From assembly GCA_022821905.1 (NCBI GenBank), contig JAJECS010000014.1, positions 1 to 56,362 of the forward strand: DNA of 56,362 bases, in the 5' to 3' direction. Under the pieces are notes generated by a model. That model worked only from the letters and a program-made list of their open reading frames with translations. It had not been told where the DNA came from and made no database searches. Numbering within the stretch: position 1 is the stretch's first letter; every line of letters begins with the position of its first letter. Origin of the DNA: Chloroflexota bacterium. GTDB lineage: Bacteria; Chloroflexota; UBA11872. The position numbers and the translations under genes were made by a program. Below are positions 42,011 through 51,189 of the stretch, piece after piece.

Positions 42011-44137
42011 TCAAGATTTCGGCGGCCCGCAAAACGGCAGCCCGAGCTCTTCGGTGTCGCTATTTGCAGTGGGCAACCCCGCTGGAATGCACCCCGTGAA
42101 TCGGTTGCCATCGCTGAGCCACAGGTAATCCAGGTTGGCGAGGTCACCCAACTCAGGCGGGATCTCACCACTGAGTTGGTTGTTGTGGAGCCACAGCAAA
42201 CTCAGGCTGGCGAGGTGACCCAGCGCCGACGGGATCGCTCCACTGAGTTGGTTGTCATTGAGGCTCAACCACGTCAGGTTGGCGAGGTTCCCCAATTCGG
42301 GCGGGATCAGCCCGCTGAGTCGGTTCGAGGTGAGATCTAGCGTTTGGAGGCTGGCGAGGCGGCCCAGCGCCGACGGGATGGCTCCACTGAGTTGGTTGTT
42401 ACCGAGTCTCAACCACCTCAGGTTGGCGAGGTTCCCCAATTCGGGCGGGATCGGCCCGCTGAGTCGGTTCGAGGTGAGATCTAGCGTTTGGAGGCTGGCG
42501 AGGCGGCCCAGCTCGGGTGGAATCTTCCCACTGAGCAGGTTCTCGTAGACGATCAGCGTTCGCAGGTTGGTGAGGCGGCCCAGCTCATGTGGAATCTCCC
42601 CACTGAGTCGGTTGCTGTAGAGGATCAGCCTTCGCAGGTTCGCGAGGCTTCCGAGTTCAGGCGGTATCGCCCCCTGCAGCCGGTTATCCGAGAGTTCGAG
42701 TTCTTGCAGGTTCGAGAGTCTCCCCAGTTCTGGCGGGATCGCTCCGCTGAGGTGGTTCCACCGGAGATCCAGCCGCTGGAGATTGTCGAGGCGGCCTAGC
42801 TCGGACTGAATCGGTCCTCTGAGTTGGTTCGATCGGAGATCCAGCCGCTGAAGGTTGGCGAGGCGGCCCAGTTCGGGCGGGATTTCCCCAGATAGAAGGT
42901 TGTTGTCGAGCCGCAGCTCCGTGACTTGGCCGGCGGCATTCGTAAACACGCCGTACCAACGACCAAGCGGCGCGTCGCTCACCCAGTGGTGGTTAGCGCG
43001 CCAATTCGCTCCGTCGGTCGCGTGGTAGAGCTCAATCAGCGCGGCTTTGTCAATAGGGGAGGCGGGGCGCGGGACTGGGGCACCGCAGACCAGCAGCATG
43101 TGCTTGGCAATGTCGGAGGGAGCTAAGCCGCCAAACACCTCCGGGACGCAGCCCGTGCTGCCGTCGGACGTGTGATAAAGCGCGATCAGCACGTCATTGT
43201 CAACGGGAGATGCGACCGCGGGGTCTCCGACGCCGCAGATCTGCAGCCCGAGTTCCGGAGCATCGCTGCGCGGTACATCGCTCAGCATTTCGGGGATGCA
43301 CCCCGTGAGGTTATTGGTTCCGGCGAGCCACAGCTCTCGCAGGTTGGAAAGTCGGCCCAGTTCCGGCGGGAGCGACGAACCGAGCTGGTTCTCTCGGAGC
43401 GACAGAAATGTCAGGTTGGAGAGGGCTCCCAACTCCGGTGGGATCTCGCCGGTTAACTGGTTGTCATTGAGTCGCAACTCTTCCAGCCTGGCAAGACGGC
43501 CCAGCGTGGATGGGATCGATCCGCTTAGCTGGTTATCCGAAAAATCCAGCTCGCGCAGCATGGACGGGCGTCCCAGACGGGGTGGGATCGATCCAGTTAA
43601 CTGATTGTTATCGAATTTTAGCTTTTCGATCTTGAAGAGGCGTCCAAGCGAGGACGGTATTTCCCCACGCAGCCGGTTCCTGCTGAGCTCCAGGTGTTGC
43701 AGGTTGGCAAGATCGCCGAACTCCGATGGAATCTCACCAGTCAGCTGGTTGTCGTTGAGCCGCAGGTATTGCAAGTTGGCAAGGTCGCCGAACTCCGACG
43801 GAATCTCACCAGTCAGCTGGTTGTCATTGAGCCGCAGGTATTCCAGGCTCGAGAGGCGGCCCAGCTCCGGCGGGATCTCGCCACGCAACCGGTTGCCCGC
43901 GAGGCTGAGGCTCCGGACCTGGCCGCTCTGATCCGTGTCGACGCCATGCCATCTACCCAGCGGCCAGTCGCTCAGCCAATTGATGTTGTGCGTCCAGTTT
44001 CCCCCGCCGGCCGCGTGGTAGAGCGCGACAAGCGCAGCCCGGTCACCGGTGGCAGGCGTCTCGGCGGCGGCGTCGCACGTGGCCGCCATGAGCGCGAGGG
44101 CGAGCACGTGCATCAATGCGCCGGCCCGGACGGACAT
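42011..44137 (-). CDS. Secreted leucine-rich repeat protein, plant-type LRRs (second of a tandem pair)
   Basis: A 708-residue exported protein. A signal sequence (VLALALMAATC21) may be lipidated, though Thr at -1 is unusual. The body has cap sequences of the form A-L-x-x-L-Y-H-A-x-G-G-x-N-W followed by 24-residue LRRs of the plant type (L-x-x-N-x-L-x-G-E-I-P-x-E-L-G-x-L). I count about 8 repeats in the first block and 11 in the last, each block closed by G-C-I-P-x-x-L. Between them sits a collapsed block with only a cap start (ALYHTSDGS) joined to a closing TGCVPEVFGG. Likely a surface binding protein. GGGAGG supports ATG 44137. It is 50 bases after its paralogue. Confidence 0.88.
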   Translation of the reverse strand: MSVRAGALMHVLALALMAATCDAAAETPATGDRAALVALYHAAGGGNWTHNINWLSDWPLGRWHGVDTDQSGQVRSLSLAGNRLRGEIPPELGRLSSLEYLRLNDNQLTGEIPSEFGDLANLQYLRLNDNQLTGEIPSEFGDLANLQHLELSRNRLRGEIPSSLGRLFKIEKLKFDNNQLTGSIPPRLGRPSMLRELDFSDNQLSGSIPSTLGRLARLEELRLNDNQLTGEIPPELGALSNLTFLSLRENQLGSSLPPELGRLSNLRELWLAGTNNLTGCIPEMLSDVPRSDAPELGLQICGVGDPAVASPVDNDVLIALYHTSDGSTGCVPEVFGGLAPSDIAKHMLLVCGAPVPRPASPIDKAALIELYHATDGANWRANHHWVSDAPLGRWYGVFTNAAGQVTELRLDNNLLSGEIPPELGRLANLQRLDLRSNQLRGPIQSELGRLDNLQRLDLRWNHLSGAIPPELGRLSNLQELELSDNRLQGAIPPELGSLANLRRLILYSNRLSGEIPHELGRLTNLRTLIVYENLLSGKIPPELGRLASLQTLDLTSNRLSGPIPPELGNLANLRWLRLGNNQLSGAIPSALGRLASLQTLDLTSNRLSGLIPPELGNLANLTWLSLNDNQLSGAIPSALGHLASLSLLWLHNNQLSGEIPPELGDLANLDYLWLSDGNRFTGCIPAGLPTANSDTEELGLPFCGPPKS

Positions 44138-44187
44138 TGTCAGGGCCTCCCGAATTTCCCGTCGCACGCTGACCCGCCCATCCGGCC

Positions 44188-46137
44188 TCAACTGGCCCCA
44201 CAGAATGGCAGATCAAGCCTGTCGAGGTCGCTGTCCGCGACAGCGTTCAGGCCTGCGGGGATGCAGCCGGTGAATCGCGGGTTTCCGCTAAGCCTGACGG
44301 TCTCCAGGTTGTCGAGGTTGCCCAGCTCTGGCGGAATGCTCCCTTGCAACCTGTTGAAGGACAGGGACAGCCGTTCAAGGCTCGACAGCCTGCCAAGCTC
44401 CGGTGGGATCTCGCCGCCGAACTGGTTATATGCAAGTTCGAGCGTTTGCAGATCGGAGAGCCGGCCGAGCTCAGGCGGGACCGGTCCGCTGAGAACGTTG
44501 TGGTCGAGCCGCAGGACTGTGAGCTTGGCGAGGCTGGCGAATTCGGGCGGGATCGGTCCGTGCAGGCGGTTCCCCGAGAGATCCAGCACGCGCACATTGG
44601 AGAGACGGCTCAGTTCGGTCGGCAGCGGTCCACTGAGTTGATTCTCCGCGAGCACCAGCCCCGTCACGCGACCGCTGTTGTCCGTGATGGCGCCGTCCCA
44701 TTCGCCGAGAGGCGCCTCGCTGAGCCAGTTGGTGCTGTGCACCCAGTTCGGTCCATCGGTGGCGTGATAGAGCGCCACCAGTGCCGCTCGGTCGCCGGCA
44801 ATGGCGGCCCGCAGTCCCCCAGCCGACGCCGGATCCGCGACGGCGCAGAACGGCAGGCTGAGCTCGTCGAGGTCGCTGCGCGGCAACTCGCGCAAGGTCG
44901 CGGGGAGGCATCCGGCGAAGCGGTTGCCACCAGCGAGGCGCAGCAGCGTCAGATTGGTGAGGCGACCGAGTTCGGCAGGCACCGCTCCCCGCAGCCGGTT
45001 GCCGCTCAGCCACAGCTCGTCCAAGTCTGCCAGGCGGCCGAGCTCGGGAGGTATCGCCCCGCTGAGCTGGTTGTCGCTGAGGTCCAGCCCAGCCAGGTGT
45101 GCCAGCTGGCCCAACTCGGGCGGGATTGGCCCGCTGAGCCGGTTGCCCCTGAGATTCAGCCCCACCAGATTCGAAAGCCGGCCCAATTCGGGCGGGATTG
45201 GCCCGCTGATCCGGTTGGAACCAAGTGCCAGCCAGTAGAGCTGGGTCAATTGGCCCAATTCGGGCGGGATCAGCCCGCTCAGCTCGTTGCCGAAGACGGC
45301 CAGCTCTTGCAGGTTGCCCAGCCGGCCCAACTCCGGCGGGATCGGTCCGTGCAGTCGGTTCCCGCGAAGATCCAGGAGCTCCAGGTTGGCGAGTTGGCCC
45401 AACTCGGGGGGGATCGGCCCGCTGAGCTGGTTGTCCCGCAGGACCAGCCCCACCAGGTTTGAAAGCCGGCCCAGCTCGCGCGGGATCAGCCCGCGCAATT
45501 GGTTCCCGCGAAGATCCAGGAGTTCCAGGTTGACGAGCCGGCCCAGCGCAGGCGGAATCCTTCCGTCCAACCGGTTGAACCGGATCTCCAGCCGCCGCAG
45601 CCGGGAGAGCCGGCCCAATGCCGGCGGGATTTCCCCGATGAGATGGTTCCCGGAGAGCCGCAGCGCTTCGAGATTGGCGAGCTTCCCCAGTTCAGCGGGT
45701 AACTCTCCGATCAACTGATTGTCTTCGAGCGCCAGCCGCGTCACGCGGCTGCTGGCGTCCGCGGCGACGCCATGCCACTCACCCAGTGGCGCGTCGCTCA
45801 GCCATTTGGCGCTGTTCGCCCAGTTCGGTCCGTTGGTCGCGTGAAAGAGCGCGACCAGCACCTCCCGGTCCGGATTGAGAGCGGACGCGGGCGCGGCGGT
45901 CGGCGCTGCCGTGGTGCCGGGAGATGGCGTGACCGTTGGGATTGGGTGCAGCGAGCGAGTGGGCAAGGCATTCGGCCCCGCGGTCGGATCCGGCGTGCGA
46001 GCGGGCGTGGACCTCTGGGCCCGAGCCGTCGTCGACGCCGGACTCCCACTTTCAGCCGTCTCTCCGGTCGAATCGCAAGCAGCCGCCATGAGCGCGACGG
46101 CGAGCATGAGAGCGAACCTGACGGCACGCTTGGTCAT
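44188..46137 (-). CDS. Leucine-rich repeat lipoprotein, plant-type LRRs (first of a tandem pair)
   Basis: A 649-residue lipoprotein: signal peptide MTKRAVRFALMLAVALMAAAC with a good lipobox at C21, then a Ser/Thr/Pro-rich linker to about residue 95. Two LRR blocks follow, each opened by a cap (ALFHATNGPNW, ALYHATDGPNW) and WLSDAPLGEWHG. They contain about 11 and 5 repeats of the 24-residue G-x-I-P-P-E-L-G-x-L type and are closed by GCLPATL and GCIPAGL. These surfaces bind proteins or glycans in other systems; partner unknown. The two genes and the blocks within them arose by duplication. Start could also be 18 bases earlier. Confidence 0.88.
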   Translation of the reverse strand: MTKRAVRFALMLAVALMAAACDSTGETAESGSPASTTARAQRSTPARTPDPTAGPNALPTRSLHPIPTVTPSPGTTAAPTAAPASALNPDREVLVALFHATNGPNWANSAKWLSDAPLGEWHGVAADASSRVTRLALEDNQLIGELPAELGKLANLEALRLSGNHLIGEIPPALGRLSRLRRLEIRFNRLDGRIPPALGRLVNLELLDLRGNQLRGLIPRELGRLSNLVGLVLRDNQLSGPIPPELGQLANLELLDLRGNRLHGPIPPELGRLGNLQELAVFGNELSGLIPPELGQLTQLYWLALGSNRISGPIPPELGRLSNLVGLNLRGNRLSGPIPPELGQLAHLAGLDLSDNQLSGAIPPELGRLADLDELWLSGNRLRGAVPAELGRLTNLTLLRLAGGNRFAGCLPATLRELPRSDLDELSLPFCAVADPASAGGLRAAIAGDRAALVALYHATDGPNWVHSTNWLSEAPLGEWDGAITDNSGRVTGLVLAENQLSGPLPTELSRLSNVRVLDLSGNRLHGPIPPEFASLAKLTVLRLDHNVLSGPVPPELGRLSDLQTLELAYNQFGGEIPPELGRLSSLERLSLSFNRLQGSIPPELGNLDNLETVRLSGNPRFTGCIPAGLNAVADSDLDRLDLPFCGAS

Positions 46138-46299
46138 GGGCCATGCCGGTGCCATGGCGCCCCGAGCGGGCGCGCGGCACACCAGGTGTGTCCGCCGTCG
46201 AGTCGATGCAAGGTTTCCGCGCCCCGCCTTCGCGGGGCAGGGTTCGCGGGCGGGACGAAATCGAGAGGACGCGCAACTCGTTCCCTCGGTGCAGTGCGG

Positions 46300-46305
46300 T
46301 ACCCT
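46300..46305 (+). promoter_or_regulatory. Possible -10 box (TACCCT) for the phosphoesterase
   Basis: TACCCT lies 63 bases before ATG 46369. AAGGGAGA at 46313-46320 resembles a ribosome binding site but is too far from the ATG, so the leader is odd. Confidence 0.3.
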
Positions 46306-46368
46306 CGCCGGCAAGGGAGACTGGCCGCTGCGTCCGCGCGCGCCGCGATTCCCCGCTCAACGCGCCTC

Positions 46369-47097
46369 ATGCACATTGCCGTCGTTTCCGATATCCACGC
46401 CAATCTGACCGCGCTGCGCGCGGTGCTGCGGGACATCGACGCCCGTGCTCCCTTCGATCTGATCGTATCCAATGGCGACCAGATTCTGGGAGGGCCGCGG
46501 CCGCTGGAGACCTGGCAGGAGCTGCAGCGCATCGGCGCCCATTGCCTCCGTGGCAACACTGAGCGCGATCTTGGGGCTGGCGAGTTTCCCCCGGAGCCCG
46601 CCGGCGGCAGGTGGCGTGATCGAATTCTCGATGTCTTCGACTGGACCATTGAGGTGCTGCCGGATGACATCATCGCGCGCGCGGCGGCGCTGCCGCGTCG
46701 CCTGGAGCTGGACATCGATGGTGGGCCGCTGCTGGTCATCAGCCATGCCAACGGCGTCAATCTGGACGAGTTCATCTGGGCCGACACCGACCCCGCGGAG
46801 CTCGACCGCTTGATGGGCACGCCACGCCCGGCGCTGCTGGTCGTCGGGCACATCCACGCGCCGCTGGACCTGCAGGTCGGACCCACGCGCGTGCTGCGGG
46901 CGGGCAGCGTGGGCTTGATGTATGAAGCCGATGCCTTCAACCAGGCCCATTGGACCGAGATCACCTGGGATGCGCCGCGAGGCGCGTGGACCGCGGAGCC
47001 GCACGCCGTGACCTGGGACCACACGGCCGAGATCGCCGCGGGCCGCGCGGTCGGATATCCGGGCACCGAGATCCTGCCGGGATACGAACGCGCCTAG
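46369..47097 (+). CDS. Calcineurin-like metallophosphoesterase (YfcE/MJ0936 type)
   Basis: A 242-residue metal-dependent phosphoesterase. The five metal-binding blocks are in order: VVSDIHANLTAL, IVSNGDQILGG, LRGNTERD (where the usual His is Thr), LVISHANG and LVVGHIHAPLD. The altered third block (G-N-T-E instead of G-N-H-E/D) is common in the SDIHAN-x-x-AL subgroup. Substrates in this group include phosphodiesters and cyclic nucleotides; none can be assigned. The ATG gives MHIAVVSDIHAN, which needs no extra leader. Divergent from the LRR lipoprotein gene. Confidence 0.88.
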   Translation: MHIAVVSDIHANLTALRAVLRDIDARAPFDLIVSNGDQILGGPRPLETWQELQRIGAHCLRGNTERDLGAGEFPPEPAGGRWRDRILDVFDWTIEVLPDDIIARAAALPRRLELDIDGGPLLVISHANGVNLDEFIWADTDPAELDRLMGTPRPALLVVGHIHAPLDLQVGPTRVLRAGSVGLMYEADAFNQAHWTEITWDAPRGAWTAEPHAVTWDHTAEIAAGRAVGYPGTEILPGYERA

Positions 47098-47166
47098 CGG
47101 GCGTCTTGTTCGCGTGCGCGCGGGCTGCGATGCTTGCGCATGAGAGGCATCTCGCATGAGGCGACA

Positions 47167-47490
47167 ATGAGCGCACCCTTGGCGGAAGAGACGATTCGCG
47201 ACTCCCTGCGCGAGGTGATCGACCCCGAAATCGGCATCAACATCGTGGACCTGGGGCTGATCTACGAGATCGAGCTGGCCACCGACGACGAGGCCGACGG
47301 CCACGACGTGTCGGTGACCATGACCCTCACGACGCCCGGATGCCCCGCCGGACCGCAAATCCTGCAACAGGTGAAGCAGGTGGTGGAGGCCGTCCCCGGC
47401 GTACGCAGCATGGATCTCGACCTTACGTTCAGCCCCTTGTGGAACGAGGAGATGCTGAGCGAGGACGTCCGCTGGATTTTGGGCCGATAG
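47167..47490 (+). CDS. MIP18/DUF59-family iron-sulphur assembly factor (SufT-like)
   Basis: A 107-residue protein: EETIRDSLREVIDPEIGINI then VDLGLIYEI, and the conserved cysteine in LTTPGCPAGPQI. SufT/PaaD-type MIP18 proteins help mature 4Fe-4S enzymes. The same fold is the N-terminal domain of the Mrp protein at 13844. GAGG precedes ATG 47167. It is followed after 7 bases by a membrane-protein gene, probably on the same transcript. Confidence 0.9.
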   Translation: MSAPLAEETIRDSLREVIDPEIGINIVDLGLIYEIELATDDEADGHDVSVTMTLTTPGCPAGPQILQQVKQVVEAVPGVRSMDLDLTFSPLWNEEMLSEDVRWILGR

Positions 47491-47497
47491 CGCGAAC

Positions 47498-48259
47498 GTG
47501 GAGCCGGTGGAGCGTGGCACGTTCCGGCGTCTGACGCGGAAGTCGCTCCTGACCCTGCGGCCGTTCTGGTTGCACCGCGGGCGATTCTATGCGGTCTGGA
47601 TCGCGGCGCACGGCGTGCTGGCCGTGCTGCCGGCGATGGCCCACGGACGCCTCGACTGGCCGCCACTCAATGCCTGGGTGATGCTCGTGGAAGTGAGACC
47701 CGGGGGCGGCGTGCCGATCTATTACTCCGTGATGCCCTTGGAAGCGAACTACGAGGGCACGCCGATCAACACCTATACGGTCGTGCTCTGGAGCATCGTG
47801 GCCGCCCTGGCGCTTGCACAAGCAGTCCGCCCGGCCAATGGGTCCCGCTGGATCTGGTTGGCCGGCTGGTTGGTCGTAGGGGCGGCCGCAGCGGTAATCG
47901 CGGCCGAGGAGCACTACGAACTCAAGGGGCAGCTGGGGGACCAAGTCGCATGGTTGGATCCCATTCCAACCACGATTCGATGGGAGGTCGTCGTCGCTCC
48001 ATTTGTCGCGGTACCGGGCGCGATTGCGGGATATGTGCTCTACAAATCCGTGGCAAAGCATGCGACCTTAGCTCTGCTATTTGCGGTAGCAATCGTTCTG
48101 TTTGTTTCTAGCCTTGCGCATGAGATTGTTCAGTATAATGTGTGGATGGATCTCTTGGAAGAGGGATCAGAAATGATGGCTGGAGCCCTGATGGCTGTCA
48201 TATTAGCCGAGCTGCTCTTGCGATACGTTGTGCAGCTAAGAGTGAGGAACGGCGGATAG
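47498..48259 (+). CDS. Multi-pass membrane protein of unknown function
   Basis: A 253-residue protein with about six hydrophobic helices (near residues 30-48, 95-110, 118-135, 165-183, 190-208 and 225-243). A conserved-looking acidic stretch, WMDLLEEGSEMMAGALMAVI, lies between the last helices. No family recognised. GC drops visibly from about 48030 to the end, against the first half of the same gene. Its stop overlaps the convergent gene by 24 bases. Might work with that convergent membrane protein; no evidence beyond position. Confidence 0.65.
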   Translation: MEPVERGTFRRLTRKSLLTLRPFWLHRGRFYAVWIAAHGVLAVLPAMAHGRLDWPPLNAWVMLVEVRPGGGVPIYYSVMPLEANYEGTPINTYTVVLWSIVAALALAQAVRPANGSRWIWLAGWLVVGAAAAVIAAEEHYELKGQLGDQVAWLDPIPTTIRWEVVVAPFVAVPGAIAGYVLYKSVAKHATLALLFAVAIVLFVSSLAHEIVQYNVWMDLLEEGSEMMAGALMAVILAELLLRYVVQLRVRNGG

Positions 48260-49003
48260 GACGAGAAACAGCGTCAGGGTGAAAGTGGCGATGCAAGCGG
48301 CAATCAGTACACTCCGCGGGACGGCACGCCAGATGGCACTGCGCTGGTGCCCAGACGGGTGCAGTCCCCACACAGCGGCGACGGCGAATATGATGAGAAG
48401 GCCTAGGAGCAGTGCGTCTACTAGGAGAAACAGGCGTCGCGGATCGGTCCGTATCAGATCTTCGAGCACGCGACCGCCGCGACCTACCCAGTAGGGCCGC
48501 ATGGCAAGGTCAAGGTGCCCGCGAGAATCGTTGCCGTTGATAGACACTTGGCCAGCTGAATGCACATCAGAGCTTGTGATGCCGATGAACACAAACGGCG
48601 GGGGGCTGCTGAGCACCGTGAGCTCGAGGATATAGAGCACGTCGCGACTGTCGGGAATCGGCGCGAATCGAATCGTGATGGGTGCTCCGGCGTTCGATGG
48701 GTGGGAGACACTGAAGCGGCTTTCACGGATCGGGGCGTCCGATCCATGGGGAATTACCCGTGCAATCACGTCGCCCACGGCCCCGTCGCCGTCGATGTAG
48801 GCCCATATGTCGATGCGGGATAAGTAGTCATGTGGAACTCGGAACGGCTGCGTAATCTTCGAGACGGGGCCGGCGTAGAAACCGTGCTGCACGTGCCCCC
48901 ACTCGTCGGCCTGACGCTCGAATTCGGCAAAGACCGCGATGCCGCCGACGAGACACAGCACGACGGCTCCAATGAGAACCGAGATCATCGGTGGAAGGCG
49001 CAT
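48236..49003 (-). CDS. Membrane-anchored protein of unknown function
   Basis: A 255-residue protein. An N-terminal helix (about residues 7-26) leads to an outside, beta-rich domain of about 150 residues (QPFRVPHDYLSRIDIWAYID, ITIRFAPIPDSRDVLYIL), then two C-terminal helices (RLFLLVDALLLGLLIIFAVA and SVLIAACIATFTLTLFLVL). Not recognised. The layout of anchor, sandwich-like domain and two helices suggests a cell-surface sensor or glycan-linked protein. ATG 49003 or GTG 49006. The 3' end overlaps the convergent gene. Confidence 0.6.
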   Translation of the reverse strand: MRLPPMISVLIGAVVLCLVGGIAVFAEFERQADEWGHVQHGFYAGPVSKITQPFRVPHDYLSRIDIWAYIDGDGAVGDVIARVIPHGSDAPIRESRFSVSHPSNAGAPITIRFAPIPDSRDVLYILELTVLSSPPPFVFIGITSSDVHSAGQVSINGNDSRGHLDLAMRPYWVGRGGRVLEDLIRTDPRRLFLLVDALLLGLLIIFAVAAVWGLHPSGHQRSAIWRAVPRSVLIAACIATFTLTLFLVLSAVPHS

Positions 49004-49140
49004 CACGCGCCGCAGAATACGCTAGCCATGCGGAACTGCGGGGCTCGCGGCGCATGTCCGGCACGCGCCGCGGATGGTAGGGGGGTGGCAGAACCCGAAG
49101 CCGGCCGTCGGGCCAGCACTCTGGCCCGCAGCGATCGGCC

Positions 49141-49887
49141 ATGACCCCACGGCGCGTGACCCGGCTCAGCTTCACCAAGCTGTCGCTCTTCGAGTTCTGC
49201 CCCACGGCCTATCGCTATCGCTATGTCGAGCGCGTGCCCACGCCCTTCGTGCCGCGCATCGTCGTGGGCGCGATCGTGCACGCAGTGCTCCACCGGCTCT
49301 TCGAGCGCATACGGTCCCGCGAACGAGTCGACAAGACGGTCCTTGACCAGATGCACGCAGACTATTGGGCACAGGCGCCGCGATTGGACCGGGAACGGTT
49401 CCCGGACATATGGAGCGGCGGACAGGCGCTCCTCGATGGCTACTGGAGGGCCAACCACCAAGACCTCGGCCGGCCCATGCTGCTCGAGTCACGGTTCCGC
49501 TTTCGTCCGGACCCCGAGGCGGGTTTTTCCATCGAGGGCGTGATCGATCGCGTGGACGAGACGCCGTCAGGCGCGGCTGTCATCGACTACAAGAGCGGTC
49601 GCCGCCCCGAGCGGCTGCCGGATCGCCTGCGCGCCCAGCTGCACACCTATGCCCTGGGCGTGGAGCAGGTGCACCAGCGCCGCGTCGAGCGCCTGGACGC
49701 TTACTTCCTCGCCGACAACGCCGACATCTCGATCGCGCCGGACCCTGACTACAGCGCCGCGCTGCTGGACCGGTACGCGACGACGGCCGAGCGGGTTGTC
49801 GAGGGCGAATTCACCGCCACGCCCGGGCCGCACTGCGACTGGTGCGACTTTCGGGATCGGTGTCCGTACCGCGCGACGGACGCCTGA
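49141..49887 (+). CDS. PD-(D/E)XK nuclease of the RecB/Cas4-like type with an iron-sulphur site
   Basis: A 248-residue nuclease domain. SFTKLSLFEFCPTAYRYRY opens it, with a first Cys, and the C-terminal CDWCDFRDRCP supplies three more, the AddB/Cas4 4Fe-4S layout. The active site is in FSIEGVIDRVDE and VIDYKSGRRP (D and D-x-K of the PD-(D/E)XK fold), followed by the QLHTYALG motif of RecB nucleases. It may act in DNA end processing or repair. No cas genes or CRISPR array are nearby, so it is not called Cas4. Confidence 0.85.
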   Translation: MTPRRVTRLSFTKLSLFEFCPTAYRYRYVERVPTPFVPRIVVGAIVHAVLHRLFERIRSRERVDKTVLDQMHADYWAQAPRLDRERFPDIWSGGQALLDGYWRANHQDLGRPMLLESRFRFRPDPEAGFSIEGVIDRVDETPSGAAVIDYKSGRRPERLPDRLRAQLHTYALGVEQVHQRRVERLDAYFLADNADISIAPDPDYSAALLDRYATTAERVVEGEFTATPGPHCDWCDFRDRCPYRATDA

Positions 49888-49938
49888 CGCTCAGCCCGCG
49901 CGGCCGTTGCCGTTCGCGCTGAAACAGGTATCCGAGGG

Positions 49939-51189
49939 TCAGCGTCGGCCGTGGATGTAGGCCTCGAACTCGTCGCGGAAGCGGCTGACCGCGCCGCGCA
50001 CCGGCTGGTGCGCGAAGTGCCCCAGTCCGCAGAACGACGCCATCATGCTGGCGCCGAGCTCCTCCAGCAGGTCAAGGTCGTCCATCGTGCCCTGGCCGTG
50101 CAAGATGCGCTCGCAAATCTGGACCAGATTGGGCGTGCCCTCACGGCAGGGGATGCAGAAACCGCAACTCTCGTCCTCGAAGAACAGCGCGTCGCGATAG
50201 GCCACGTCGACCATGCAGGTCGTATCGTCGAATACGACCACGCCGCCGGTGCCCATGATGGTGCCCAAATCGGCCATGGACTTGGGCTCCAACGCCGCGT
50301 CGAGTTCGGCCGGGGTCAGGGGCGCCGACGACGCGCCGCCGGGCTTGAAGCCCTTCAAGGTCCGTCCCTCCGGCACGCCGCCGCCGTGCTCCATGATCAC
50401 CTCGCGGGCCGAGACGCCCAGCGGAAGCTCCACGCAGACCGGGTTCACGACATTGCCCGACAGGCAATACATCTTGGTGCCCGCCGCGTCGCCGATGCCA
50501 AGGTCCTTGAACCACTCGGCGCCGTTCATGACGATCGCCGGCGCGGCGGCCAGCGTCTCGACGTTATTGATGGCCGTCGGCAGGCCCCACACGCCGAAGT
50601 TAGTCGGAAACGGCGGCTTGAACCGGGGATTGCCGCGCTTGCCTTCGAGGGAATTGAACAGCGCCGTCTCCTCGCCCACGATGTAGGCTCCGGCGCCGCG
50701 CCGAAACTCGACCTCCAAGTTGAAGTCGTCCCGACCGCAGATGCCCTGCCCGAGATACCCGGCCTCGTAGGCTTCGCGCATGGCGGCCTTGACCCGCTCG
50801 TGCGACAGGCCGTACTCGCCGCGAATGTAGAAGTAGCCGCGCTCCGCATTTGAGGCGTACGCGGCGATGATCATGCCCTCGATCGTCATGTGCGGATCCA
50901 GCTCGAGGGACAGGCGGTTGACGTAGGTGCCCGGCTCGCTCTCGTCGGCGTTCACGACGACGTAACGCGGCGTCTTGGGATCCTTGCGGACGAACTCCCA
51001 CTTGAGACCGGTTGGGAAGAAGGCGCCGCCGCGGCCGGTGAGGTCGGACGCCTTGATGAGATCGGTCACCTCCTCGGGAGTCATCTCCTTGAGGACGCGC
51101 TCGAGGGCTTCATAGCCCCCGGCCTCGCGGTAGCTCGCCAGCGTCCAGGACTCGGGGCGGCCGAAGTTGCGCGTGACGACCAGCTCCAT
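49939..51189 (-). CDS. nuoF: NADH-quinone oxidoreductase subunit F (NuoF-like)
   Basis: FMN- and NADH-binding subunit of complex I or related soluble modules. The 416-residue protein has the NADH/FMN motif LTGRGGAFFPTGLKWEFV, YVVVNADESEPGT, the quaternary GEETALFNSLEGKRG and the 4Fe-4S ligands in ESCGFCIPCREGT plus the later FCGLGH. The start codon overlaps the nuoE stop. No NuoG or membrane subunits follow: the gene is convergent with the nuclease gene. It may complete a complex I encoded elsewhere or serve a formate dehydrogenase or hydrogenase. Confidence 0.93.
   Translation of the reverse strand: MELVVTRNFGRPESWTLASYREAGGYEALERVLKEMTPEEVTDLIKASDLTGRGGAFFPTGLKWEFVRKDPKTPRYVVVNADESEPGTYVNRLSLELDPHMTIEGMIIAAYASNAERGYFYIRGEYGLSHERVKAAMREAYEAGYLGQGICGRDDFNLEVEFRRGAGAYIVGEETALFNSLEGKRGNPRFKPPFPTNFGVWGLPTAINNVETLAAAPAIVMNGAEWFKDLGIGDAAGTKMYCLSGNVVNPVCVELPLGVSAREVIMEHGGGVPEGRTLKGFKPGGASSAPLTPAELDAALEPKSMADLGTIMGTGGVVVFDDTTCMVDVAYRDALFFEDESCGFCIPCREGTPNLVQICERILHGQGTMDDLDLLEELGASMMASFCGLGHFAHQPVRGAVSRFRDEFEAYIHGRR

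Noticed and set aside
42011..46137. Long plus-strand frames opposite the LRR genes and opposite the helicase, pheT and recA genes
   Set aside because: They are antisense shadows caused by high GC and regular repeats. They show no motif, and the opposite strand carries clear families.
49141..49887. cas4
   Set aside because: The Fe-S PD-(D/E)XK layout is shared by AddB/RecB-like nucleases, and no CRISPR context exists.
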